Shown in pieces: positions 15,947 through 25,600 of a DNA stretch of 64,000 bases; position 1 is the first letter of the stretch; each line of letters begins with the position of its first letter. The DNA comes from Halomonas sp. JB37 (GTDB lineage: Bacteria > Pseudomonadota > Gammaproteobacteria > Pseudomonadales > Halomonadaceae), in contig NZ_NRGW01000001.1 in the NCBI RefSeq assembly GCF_002332255.1, positions 2,914,001 to 2,978,000 on the forward strand, read 5' to 3'. A model generated the notes under the pieces. The model worked only from the letters and a program-made list of their open reading frames with translations. It did no database searches and was not told the origin of the DNA. The position numbers were made by a program, and so were the translations under genes.

Positions 15947-17185
15947 TTGAAGCATCCGAAGCGTGCATTCTTATTTTTGCAAGGCGTTTGCTCACCGTTT
16001 TACCCACGCTTAGCCAAGCGCCTGGTGAATGACGGGCATCGCGTTGTAAAGGTCAACTTCAATGCAGGCGATATCGCCTACTGGCAGCGTACCCATGGCG
16101 AAAGCCACCTCTTTCGCGGCGCTGAAGACGAGCTACCAGGTTATATCAAAGCACTGTGGCAAAAGTACGCCATTACTGACCAAGTGATGTTTGGTGACCG
16201 TCGGCCCATTCATCGCCCCGCGGTCGATAATGCGGCGGCAGCTGGCGTACGTACTCATGTGTTTGAAGAAGGCTACTTTCGCCCCTTCTGGATTACCTTA
16301 GAGCGTGAAGGCGTTAATGGCCATTCGCTGTTGCCCCGTGATCCACGCTGGTTTTACGAGACCGGCAAAGCGCTACCCGAACCACCCGCCCCGGTACGCT
16401 TTCGATCTTCTTTTAAGATTCGCGCGATGCATGACGTTAGCTATCACTTGGCGGGTCTGGCGAATCCGCTGGTCGCGCCCCGCTATCGCAATCACGCGCC
16501 AATTAGCGCACCCGTTGAGTATGCAGGCTACGTCAAGCGCTTCACCCAGCTGAAGTTCTGGAAAAAACGCGACGCCCAGCGTATCAAACAACTGATTGAG
16601 AGCGGCCGCCCCTACTTTATGCTGCCGCTGCAATTAAACAGCGACGCCCAGATTCGCTACCACTCACCCTACGCCGATATGCAGGCAGTGATGGAGCATG
16701 TTATGGGCTCATTTGCGCAGCATGCACCCAGCGATGCGATGCTGTGCATTAAGAATCATCCGCTGGATATGGGCCTCACCAACTACCCTAAAATCATCCG
16801 CCGGCTCGCTGATCACTACGGCTTGCAAGGGCGCATTGTTTACCTGGAGTCTGGCGACCTTAACGCGCTGCTCAAGCACGCCAAAGGCAACGTAACCGTT
16901 AACAGTACGGTGGGTATCGTTTCGCTTGAAAAACACTGCCCAACGTTCGCACTAAGCGACCCTATCTACAATCTGACGGGGCTCACCGACCAAGGCAGCC
17001 TTGAAGACTTTTGGCAGCAGCCACAGCCGCCTAGCGCAGAGCTGTTTGGCTATTTTCAGAAAACGGTGATGCACGCGGTTCAAATCAATGGCGGCTATTA
17101 CTGTCAGCCTAGCATTGATTTAGCCGTCGACAACGCCGCGCGGGTGCTAGAAGCCTGCCCGTCGCCGCTGGAGAAACTGCTATGA
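15947..17185 (+). CDS. kpsS: Capsule polysaccharide Kdo transferase, KpsS-like
   Basis: Starts the beta-Kdo linker on the lipid acceptor, working with KpsC. Seen: a 412-residue protein opening with FLFLQGVCSPFYPRLAKRL, followed by VFEEGYFRPFW and later IKNHPLDMG and NSTVGI. All of these are hallmarks of the KpsS/capsule biosynthesis family. The start is a TTG one base after the kpsC stop, with AAAAGG upstream, so translation is coupled. The stop overlaps the next ATG as ATGA. Confidence 0.9.
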   Translation: MKHPKRAFLFLQGVCSPFYPRLAKRLVNDGHRVVKVNFNAGDIAYWQRTHGESHLFRGAEDELPGYIKALWQKYAITDQVMFGDRRPIHRPAVDNAAAAGVRTHVFEEGYFRPFWITLEREGVNGHSLLPRDPRWFYETGKALPEPPAPVRFRSSFKIRAMHDVSYHLAGLANPLVAPRYRNHAPISAPVEYAGYVKRFTQLKFWKKRDAQRIKQLIESGRPYFMLPLQLNSDAQIRYHSPYADMQAVMEHVMGSFAQHAPSDAMLCIKNHPLDMGLTNYPKIIRRLADHYGLQGRIVYLESGDLNALLKHAKGNVTVNSTVGIVSLEKHCPTFALSDPIYNLTGLTDQGSLEDFWQQPQPPSAELFGYFQKTVMHAVQINGGYYCQPSIDLAVDNAARVLEACPSPLEKLL

Positions 17186-17994
17186 CCGCCCTTCAGAAAA
17201 CGGCTGAAAACCATCACCACTGCGTGCTGATCACTGGCGCTACCGGCGCCATTGGCGGTGCCCTGGCGCGCGCCTACGCGGCTCCAAATACGCAGCTTAT
17301 CCTGCACGGACGACAGCAGGATAAACTAGAGGCCCTAGCCGAGATTTGCCGCCACCAGGGTGCCAAGGTCACACTTTCGAACATCAACCTAACCGATGAT
17401 CATGCTCTAAAGGCGTGGTTGGACGAACTATGCACCAACCAAGTGCCAGATATCGTCATCGCTAACGCGGGCAAAAACACCCATCCCCAAGGAGCCGACA
17501 TGCTAGAGCCCTGGGGAGAAGTACAAGCGCTGCTAGATCTTAACCTTAAAACGCCTATCGCGATGGCCCAGCATTTAGTACCTGCTATGCAAAATCGTGG
17601 CAGCGGTCAGCTGGTCTTTATTAGCTCGCTTGCCGCATGGCACGGCTTGCCCACTACGCCCAGCTACAGCGCTAGTAAAGCAGGCATAAAAGCCTACGGC
17701 GAAGGCCTTCGCGGGCTGCTAGCCCCTCACGGCATTGGCGTGACAGTGGTGATGCCCGGCTATGTTACCTCGCCTATGTGTGATGCAATGCCTGGGCCTA
17801 AACCCTGGGAATGGCCACCCGAGCGCGCCGCTAAGGCGATTAAACGCGGCATCGCGGCTAATCGATCGCGCATCAGCTTTCCCTTCCCGCTTAACTTTGG
17901 CACCTGGTGGCTTGCCGTACTGCCCGCTGGCGTTTCTCAGTGGCTAATTCAACGCCTGGGCTTTAATCATCACGGGGAGACTCCGCATGATTAG
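17182..17994 (+). CDS. Short-chain dehydrogenase/reductase, RkpH-like (3-ketosphinganine reductase type)
   Basis: NAD(P)H-dependent reductase. Seen: the nucleotide-binding motif TGATGAIGGAL near residue 20, the catalytic Ser in FISSLAAWHG, and the YxxxK pair in YSASKAG. The C-terminal 35 residues are hydrophobic (FGTWWLAVLPAGVSQWL), suggesting membrane association as in keto-sphinganine reductases. Its place between KpsS and a PKS plus oxoamine synthase fits the rhizobial rkpH gene. I infer that it reduces the 3-keto group of the amino-ketone made by the oxoamine synthase. ATGA overlap with kpsS; stop overlaps the next gene by 8 bases. Other lipid or sugar substrates remain possible. Confidence 0.8.
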   Translation: MTALQKTAENHHHCVLITGATGAIGGALARAYAAPNTQLILHGRQQDKLEALAEICRHQGAKVTLSNINLTDDHALKAWLDELCTNQVPDIVIANAGKNTHPQGADMLEPWGEVQALLDLNLKTPIAMAQHLVPAMQNRGSGQLVFISSLAAWHGLPTTPSYSASKAGIKAYGEGLRGLLAPHGIGVTVVMPGYVTSPMCDAMPGPKPWEWPPERAAKAIKRGIAANRSRISFPFPLNFGTWWLAVLPAGVSQWLIQRLGFNHHGETPHD

Positions 17995-19612
17995 TGCGCT
18001 GATGTGGCCACTTCTTGTGGGGCTGGTAATGTGCAGCGCTTTTGAAGCTTTGCTCAACCCGCGACCACGCCCATTTTGGCAGCGCAGCATCGCGGTTAAT
18101 GTCACCCATACCGGCTCTTGGCTGCTGCTCTTTGGACTCTTGGCATTGCTGCTACAACGCCCCTGGTTTGCGGTAGTGGTGGTGCTTTCGCTGCAGTTGG
18201 TTGTTATTCAGTCGAGCAATAGCAAATCACGCACGCTTAACGAGCCGTTTATCTGCCACGATTTTGAATACTTTTGGGACGCCATACTGCACCCACGCTT
18301 ATACGTCCCTTTCTTTGGCGTTGGGCTAGCGATTGCCGCCAGCAGCGCAGGGGCTGTGGCTATTGGCGCTTTTTTCTATTGGGAAACATCGCTTGTCACA
18401 AGCGAAGGCGCGAGCCGCTTTTTAATCGGTGCGTTTGAGGTCATTGCTATAGGCGTGCTGCTCCTGTCATTCAGCCTGCCCAAGCAGCCTGCCATCACGT
18501 TGCAACCCGTACACGACATGCACCAGCTAGGACTATTTGCTAGCCTCTGGGCCTACGGCGTGGCGCTTATGCGTGCCCCCGTGCCTAAGCCTGAGCAATC
18601 GCCCTTTCATGCATTAACAGAAGTAGCGAAAGCGCATCCAACTGAGCAATCACTACCTAATGTGGTATTCATTCAGAGCGAGTCATTCTTTGACCCACGT
18701 TCGTGGTGTGACGACGTTGACAGCGGTCTTCTGCATCATTTTGATACCACCCGCGCAAACGCTACGCTTCACGGCCCGCTAAACGTGCCTGCCTGGGGCG
18801 CCAATACTGTTCGCACTGAATGCGCTGTGCTAACGGGCATCGCCCCTGAGAAATGGGGCGCGCGCCAATTCAATCCTTACCGTACGTTATCACGTCACAC
18901 GCTTCCCAGCTTGGCAAGTTCTTTTAAAGCAGCAGGTTACCGTACGGTCTGCGTGCATCCCTATCTGGCAAGCTTCTACTTTCGCCACAAAGTGATACCG
19001 CAGATGGGCTTTGACCAATTCGTGGATATCAGTGCATTTGAGAGCAGCGACAAAGCAGGTCAATACATCAGTGACCGAGCGGTGGCACGAAAGATTGGAC
19101 GCCTGCTTGAAGATGACGATAATAGGCCGCTATTTGTTTTTGTGATCACCATGGAGAATCACGGCCCGCTGCATCTAGAAACGCCCAGTCAAGACACGCT
19201 AGCCGCGACGATGCCCGGCGCGCCTTGGCCATTACCGGATCATTTACGCGATCTTGCTGTCTATTTGCACCATCTTGGTGAATCCGACAAGATGCTAGCG
19301 AGCGTTAAAAGCACATTAAATACAGCAAATCGGCAGGGGCTGCTAGGCTGGTATGGTGACCATGTGCCCATTCTACCGGAGGCCTATGAATATTTTACGC
19401 CGCCGGATAGCCGCACCCCCTACATGATATGGTCAACGCAGGGCCCGGAAGCACAGCACTTGTTAGCAGCAGGCGAACGGTTGGCAAGCGCCAACGAACC
19501 TTACGAATTAGCCGCAAACGAACTTGGCGTCCAGTTATTCAAACAAGTGTTTGGACACGATATAAGTAGCGTTATGATCAAGGCAGAACCAGAACCTCAG
19601 GAGCAAGAATGA
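17987..19612 (+). CDS. Membrane sulfatase-fold protein, LTA-synthase-like
   Basis: Inner-membrane enzyme with about five membrane helices in the first 165 residues and a periplasmic alkaline-phosphatase-superfamily domain after. Seen: NVVFIQSESFFDP (first metal-binding strand), WGANTVRTE (nucleophile Thr region, about residue 270), HGPLHLET and WYGDHVPI (metal-binding Asp-His). Family members transfer phosphoglycerol or phosphoethanolamine, or act on sulfate esters. In this operon it may modify the lipid-linked capsule or its anchor; its position matches that of rhizobial rkpI. GGGGAG ribosome site before ATG 17987; ATGA overlap with the PKS. The chemical group transferred cannot be deduced. 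Confidence 0.8.
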   Translation: MISALMWPLLVGLVMCSAFEALLNPRPRPFWQRSIAVNVTHTGSWLLLFGLLALLLQRPWFAVVVVLSLQLVVIQSSNSKSRTLNEPFICHDFEYFWDAILHPRLYVPFFGVGLAIAASSAGAVAIGAFFYWETSLVTSEGASRFLIGAFEVIAIGVLLLSFSLPKQPAITLQPVHDMHQLGLFASLWAYGVALMRAPVPKPEQSPFHALTEVAKAHPTEQSLPNVVFIQSESFFDPRSWCDDVDSGLLHHFDTTRANATLHGPLNVPAWGANTVRTECAVLTGIAPEKWGARQFNPYRTLSRHTLPSLASSFKAAGYRTVCVHPYLASFYFRHKVIPQMGFDQFVDISAFESSDKAGQYISDRAVARKIGRLLEDDDNRPLFVFVITMENHGPLHLETPSQDTLAATMPGAPWPLPDHLRDLAVYLHHLGESDKMLASVKSTLNTANRQGLLGWYGDHVPILPEAYEYFTPPDSRTPYMIWSTQGPEAQHLLAAGERLASANEPYELAANELGVQLFKQVFGHDISSVMIKAEPEPQEQE

Positions 19613-22600
19613 CTAAACGCGTTGCCATTATCGGCGCCGCCCATCGTTTCCCCGGCACCACCCCTGAAACGTTCTGGCAGGACCTGCAAGCCGAAAAAGA
19701 TTTAGTCACTGAAGTGGCAGCCGACCGCTGGAGCCATGAAGCTTTCCAGCACCCTGACAAACGCCACCCCGGCACCAGCGTGACGTTTGCCGCCGGTAGC
19801 CTGGGTGATATCAGCGGGTTTGACGCTGAGTTTTTTGGCATTTCGCCTCGCGAAGCGGCCAATATGGATCCTCAGCAGCGCATGCTGTTAGAGCTCGCCT
19901 GGGAGGCCATGGAAGATGCCAGCATTACACCCAGCTCCCTGCGCGGTAGCCAGTGCGGGGTATTTTTAGGCGTCGCAAGCTTAGACTATTCCTATCGCAT
20001 CGCAGACGATATGGCGGCGATTGATGCCTCAACCGCCACTGGCAATACGTCGAGCATTGCATCGAACCGTCTATCATATGTGTTCGATTTACATGGTCCC
20101 AGCATGTCGCTGGATACCGCCTGCTCGTCTTCCATGGTGGCCTTTCACCAGGCCTGCCAATCGATTCGCAGTGGTGAAACTAATATGGCGCTGGCAGGCG
20201 GCATTAGCCTGCACCTGCACCCTTACGGTTTTATTATTTTCTCCAAAGCCAGCATGCTCTCGCCGACGGGCCGCTGTCAGGTATTCGATGACTCCGGAAA
20301 TGGCTATGTGCGCTCGGAAGGCGCCGGCATTTTCCTGCTCAAAGAGTATGATCAAGCGGTTGCCGATGGCGACAATATTATGGCCGTTGTGGCAGGTTCT
20401 GCGGTCAACACCGACGGTCACAAATCCGGCCTGACCGTCCCTAACCCCAACGCCCAGATTGACTTGATGAAGCGCGCCTATCAGCAGGCGGGCATAGCAC
20501 CCGATGAGATCGACTACTTAGAAGCTCATGGCACAGGCACCGCGGTGGGCGATCCGATTGAAGCTCGCGCCATTGGCGAGGCGCTCGGTCAGTACCGTAA
20601 AACACCGCTACTGATTGGCTCGGTTAAAAGCAACCTTGGCCACCTGGAAACCGCCTCTGGCGTTGCTGGGTTAGCAAAAGCGCTTTATAGCATTCAGCAC
20701 CGTGAAGTACCGGCCACCATTGGGATTCGCAAACTCAATTCGCGCATCAAATTTGATGAGTGGAATCTGTCGGTGGTTACCAAGGGCCAAGCGCTAAAAA
20801 AACAGGGCCGCCTGGTTATTGGCATTAACTCTTTCGGTTTTGGCGGGGCCAATGCCCACGTTATTTTAGAAAGCCCACCTGAGCGAACTCAGCCAACGCC
20901 ACAAACACCCGGCGCACGACTACCCATTCGCCTTAGCGCGCGTAGCGAAGCCGCGCTCACACAAAGCGCCGATGCGCTGGCCAGCTATTTGCGCGAAAAC
21001 GGCTCTACGCCGCTGTACGATATCGCCCATACGCTGTTTAACCGCCGCGACCAGCATAGCCATGGCGCCCTGTTTTTTGCTCAGACGTCAGAAGAAGCGG
21101 CTATCGCTCTGAGTAAATTTGCAGCGGGTGAAACCAAAAGCACTACGCTACTTACGCGCTTATCCAACGCGGCGGGGCCAGTTTTTGTTTACGACGGCAA
21201 CGGCTGCCAGTGGGAAACCATGGGGCGCGACCTGCTACAGGATTCACAGGTCTTCGCTGAGGCGATAGGCCGTGTTGATGCATTATTTCAGCAGTACGGT
21301 GATTTCTCTTTACGCGCCGAGCTTGAAGGTCGCAATACTGAAAACCCGCAGGCCCAAGCCCCGGCTGAACAAGACCGTTTTACGCTGACTGAGATAGCCC
21401 AGCCTGCCCTATTTGCGCTGCAGGTAGCGCTCACAGAGTGGCTTCGCCATCAAGGCATTACGCCCACCGCGGTTTTCGGCCATAGCGTCGGTGAAGTTGC
21501 CGCCGCCTGGGCCAGCGGCGCGCTAAGTCTGGAAGATGCGGTCAAAGTCATTTACTTCCGTAGCGACTATCAAGGTAAAACTCGCGGCCAAGGCGTCATG
21601 ACCGCCGTCGCTATCAGCGCCGACGACATTGCTGAATGGCTGGCAAAGCCGGGGTTCGATAACGTGTGCTTGGCCGGCATTAATAGCCCGAAAGGCATTA
21701 CGTTGGCAGGCGACAGCGCACAGCTAGGCGCATTGGAAGCGGCCCTGAGCGACAAGAGTATCTTCGCTAAGCGTTTGCCACTGGATTACGCCTTCCATAG
21801 CCCGGCGATGGATAGCATTGAAGCTGGCGTCATTCATGCACTGGCCGACATAGCCCCGCAGGCCACGCAAATTCCCTACTATTCCACCGTGACCGGCACA
21901 CTAATTGATGGTCGTGATCTAGATGCCATCTACTGGTGGAAAAATATCCGTGAACCGGTGCTGTTTGACGATGCTGCCAGCGCATTGATTCAGCAAGGCC
22001 ATAACGTGTTTATCGAGATCGGCGCACATCCTATCTTGTGGCGTTATCTCAACGACTCTCTGCGCCAGTTAGAATGCCCGGGCCTCGTTTTTGGCACCAT
22101 TGAGCGCCATAAGTCAGGGCTTGACGGATTACAGCGCTGCTTAAGCCAGCTGCTGCTAAGCGGCCTTGCTCTAGACAGCAACTTTTTCCCCGTTGAGGGT
22201 AAGCGCGTACCGTTACCGCGCTATGCCTGGCAACGTGAGCATCACTGGGTGCAAAGCACCAGCGACAGCCAAGGCCTGCTCGGCCGTTATTATCAGCACC
22301 CACTGTTGGGCTACTCGCTTTCTCAGCATGAACACACGTGGGAAAGCCAGCTCGACACCCAGCGCCAGCCCTGGCTTGCAGACCACGTCGTTGGCGAAGG
22401 GGCAGTCTTCCCCGGCGCCGGGTTTGTCGAGCTCATGCTCGCGGCAGCGCTGCAGCTAAAAGATACTCCGCTGCTGGATATAGAAGAGCTAGAAATTCGC
22501 GCCCCGCTGCTGCTAGACGGCACTCATGGTCGCACCATGCGCCTTGCCTATCTGCCCGAAGACGGTCGCCTAGAAATTCACTCGCGCGAACCAGCTACCA

Positions 22601-25600
22601 GCAGTGAATGGCAGTTGAATGCCGTGGCACGCACAATGCGTGAGAGCCGTGGCTTCCTGCTTAATCGCAAAGCACCTGCGCTCCCCAGTCGCGCGCCGGA
22701 CTACACGCTAAACGATCATCTGCAAATGGCCGAGCGCATTGGCCTTCACTACGGCCCTTCTTTTCAAGCCATTTCACGCGGATGGATTGAAGGCGATGCG
22801 GTCATCGGCGAAATTGCCCTGTCGGAGGCGGTTCAAGCGCAGCTCACCACGCTGCACGTACACCCTGGCATTCTGGACAGCGCCTTTCAAATGTTTATAC
22901 CGCTGCTCGCGCAGCACAGCGAATTTGCCGCACAGCTGGCCTTTGTGCCGGTACGCGTTGGGCGCATTCAGGTAAATACCCAGGCAGGCGCGCCCGTATT
23001 AGCCCGTGCGGTGATGGGCAAGCGTGCACCGCACTCGTTTACCGCTGATTTTGAGCTGTATGACGCGGCCGGGAACGCTGTTGCCGTACTGAGCAAAACT
23101 CGCTTTAAAGCAATTCGCCTCAACCGCGCCCATCATCAGCACTTTAGCTATCTTGATATTGAGCTTACGCCAGCGCCACTTCAGGCCAAACCGCTGACAT
23201 TACCAGCCGAAGCACTGGCGCAACTGGCCAATATCGTCAGTATTTACACTGAACGAACCGGCCAGCGCTATGGCAATGAAGTAGCGCCGTTGCTTGATAG
23301 CCTGAGCGATGCGTTTGCCCAGCAAAGCCTAGCTCAAGAAACAGGTCAAGAAACGTCGCAAGAAGCAGATCAAGCACAGCATTCGCCAGACGTTATCTGG
23401 CAACTGCTGGTGCAAGACTACCCGGACTACTTTGCCCCGATCCACCTCGTAGGCCGTTTAGGACTACATCAAAATGCACTGCGCAGCGGCACTAGCGACT
23501 TAGACTCTTTAGGCATTAGCCATGACCACTTAGCGCGCTTAAATCGTGTTCTAGTGGGTGAAAGCGGTTGGCAAGCCATCGCGGGCGAGCTGGGGCAGCT
23601 GGTAGATGCACTGTTAGCGTCCCTACCCGCCGGGCAGCGTCTGCAGCTTCTGGAAGCCGGCCCTAGTGCGCCCGCGCTGGGCGAGCGTTTGCTGGAACGC
23701 AGCAGGCACGCGGCCAATAGCGACCTCAGCCATTATCGTGTGATTACCACCCACGACACCGCCCGTCATCAGGCAGAGCAGCTGCAAGAACGCTTCCCGC
23801 TGATGGACGTACAGCACCTGAGTCAAGAAGGTTTTTCCTCGCTTACTGAGCCCGCTTGCGCTGAAAAAGCACAGCTGGCATTCGTCAGCGTCAATGTCAC
23901 TCAGCCCGCAGCCACGCGCCAGTTAATTGAAGCGCTACCCGCACAGCTTGCCCCTGGTGCCCAGTTAATGCTTATTGGCATTTCTCCCAGCCGCTGGCTT
24001 GATGATCTGCTGGCCACACCGGATATTGATCAAACCGCGCTGGAACAAGATACGTTGATCGGCTGGCTAAACGATCAAGGCTTTGTCGTTTCTGCGCCTA
24101 TGGCACTAGAAGAAAGCGGCAGCGGTGCTTATCTTCTGCATGCGCATTATCCCGAAAAATCAGTTGAAACAATTTCCAATGCACGCTCACGTCGCCACTT
24201 AGTGGTCGCTGATTCAGCTAGCGAAACAGTCGCTGCAAGCTTGGTTGAAACACTGCAGCAGTTGGGCGCGTCTGCCCTGCTCAGCATCAGCCAAAACGTG
24301 CCTGCTGCGCTATTGGCCGATGCGCTGTCCGAACCAATGTTAGCTAATCATAGTGACCTAACGCTTAATGTGATCGATTTACGTGGGCTAGGCGCTAGCA
24401 GCACAGCCGAGCAAACTGCACGCTGCGAGCACGCCTTGCAGTGGACGCTGGCATTAGAGCAGCAGTCGCTCGCGGCCTCGCTATGGCTGGTCACCCGAGG
24501 CCTTAGCTCGCTTTGGCAATGCGCTAGCCACACACCAGATGATCACGATGCGCCCGGTGATGCTGTGCTATGGGGCTTTGGCCGCTCGCTTGCCAATGAA
24601 GCCGTAGGGCACAGCGTTTATCTGCTGGATATACCGGCGGCCATTAGCGTGCCGGCTCTTGATACATGGGCGAAGCTACTCAGCCAGCCCGATAGCGAAA
24701 ACGAAGCGCTGATCGATAGCCAAGGCCACCGCTTTGCCACACGGCTACGTACGCTACCTGCGCCGCAGCCTGAAACGGCAACCTCAAGCGAGCAGCCCCG
24801 CCAGGCGATGACGCTGGGCTTTGCTATGCCCGGCCAGCTACGCCAGCTAGCATGGCGCCCGCGCCCTCTGCCGGCAGCCAGTGCTGACGAAGTGGAAATT
24901 CGCGTTAAAGCCACTGGGCTGAACTTTCGCGATGTCATGTATACCCTGGGACTGCTTTCTGATGAAGCGATTGAAAACGGCTTTGCCGGGCCAACGCTAG
25001 GCCTTGAGTTTTCGGGCGTGGTTGAAGCCGTGGGCAGCAACGTGACGCACGTGACACCGGGGCAAGCCGTAGTGGGCTTCGGCCCGGCCAGTTTCAGTGA
25101 CTGCGTCATCGCTAGCCAGCATGCCATTGCGCCATTACCGGAAGGCATTAGCTTTGCCGCCGCGGCCACCATTCCCACCACTTTCTTCACTGTCTATTAC
25201 GCACTCAAGCATTTGGCCCGGGTAGAGCCAGGCGAAAAGGTACTGATTCACGGCGCAGCAGGCGGTGTGGGCATCGCGGCTATACAAATCGCTCAGTGGC
25301 TGGGAGCGGAAATTTACGCCACGGTCGGCTCTGACGAAAAACGTGATTTTCTGCGTCTGATGGGCATCGAGCGGCTTTACGATTCACGCTCGCTCACCTT
25401 CGCAGAAGAGATTCTCGAAGATACCCAGGGCGAAGGTGTTGACGTAGTGCTTAACTCGCTAGCCGGGGAAGCAATCAATCAGAACCTACGCGCGCTGCGC
25501 CCGTTTGGTCGCTTTTTAGAACTAGGTAAGCGCGACTTCTATGAAAATACTCACATTGGCCTGCGCCCTTTCCGCAACAACCTGAGCTACTTCGGCATCG

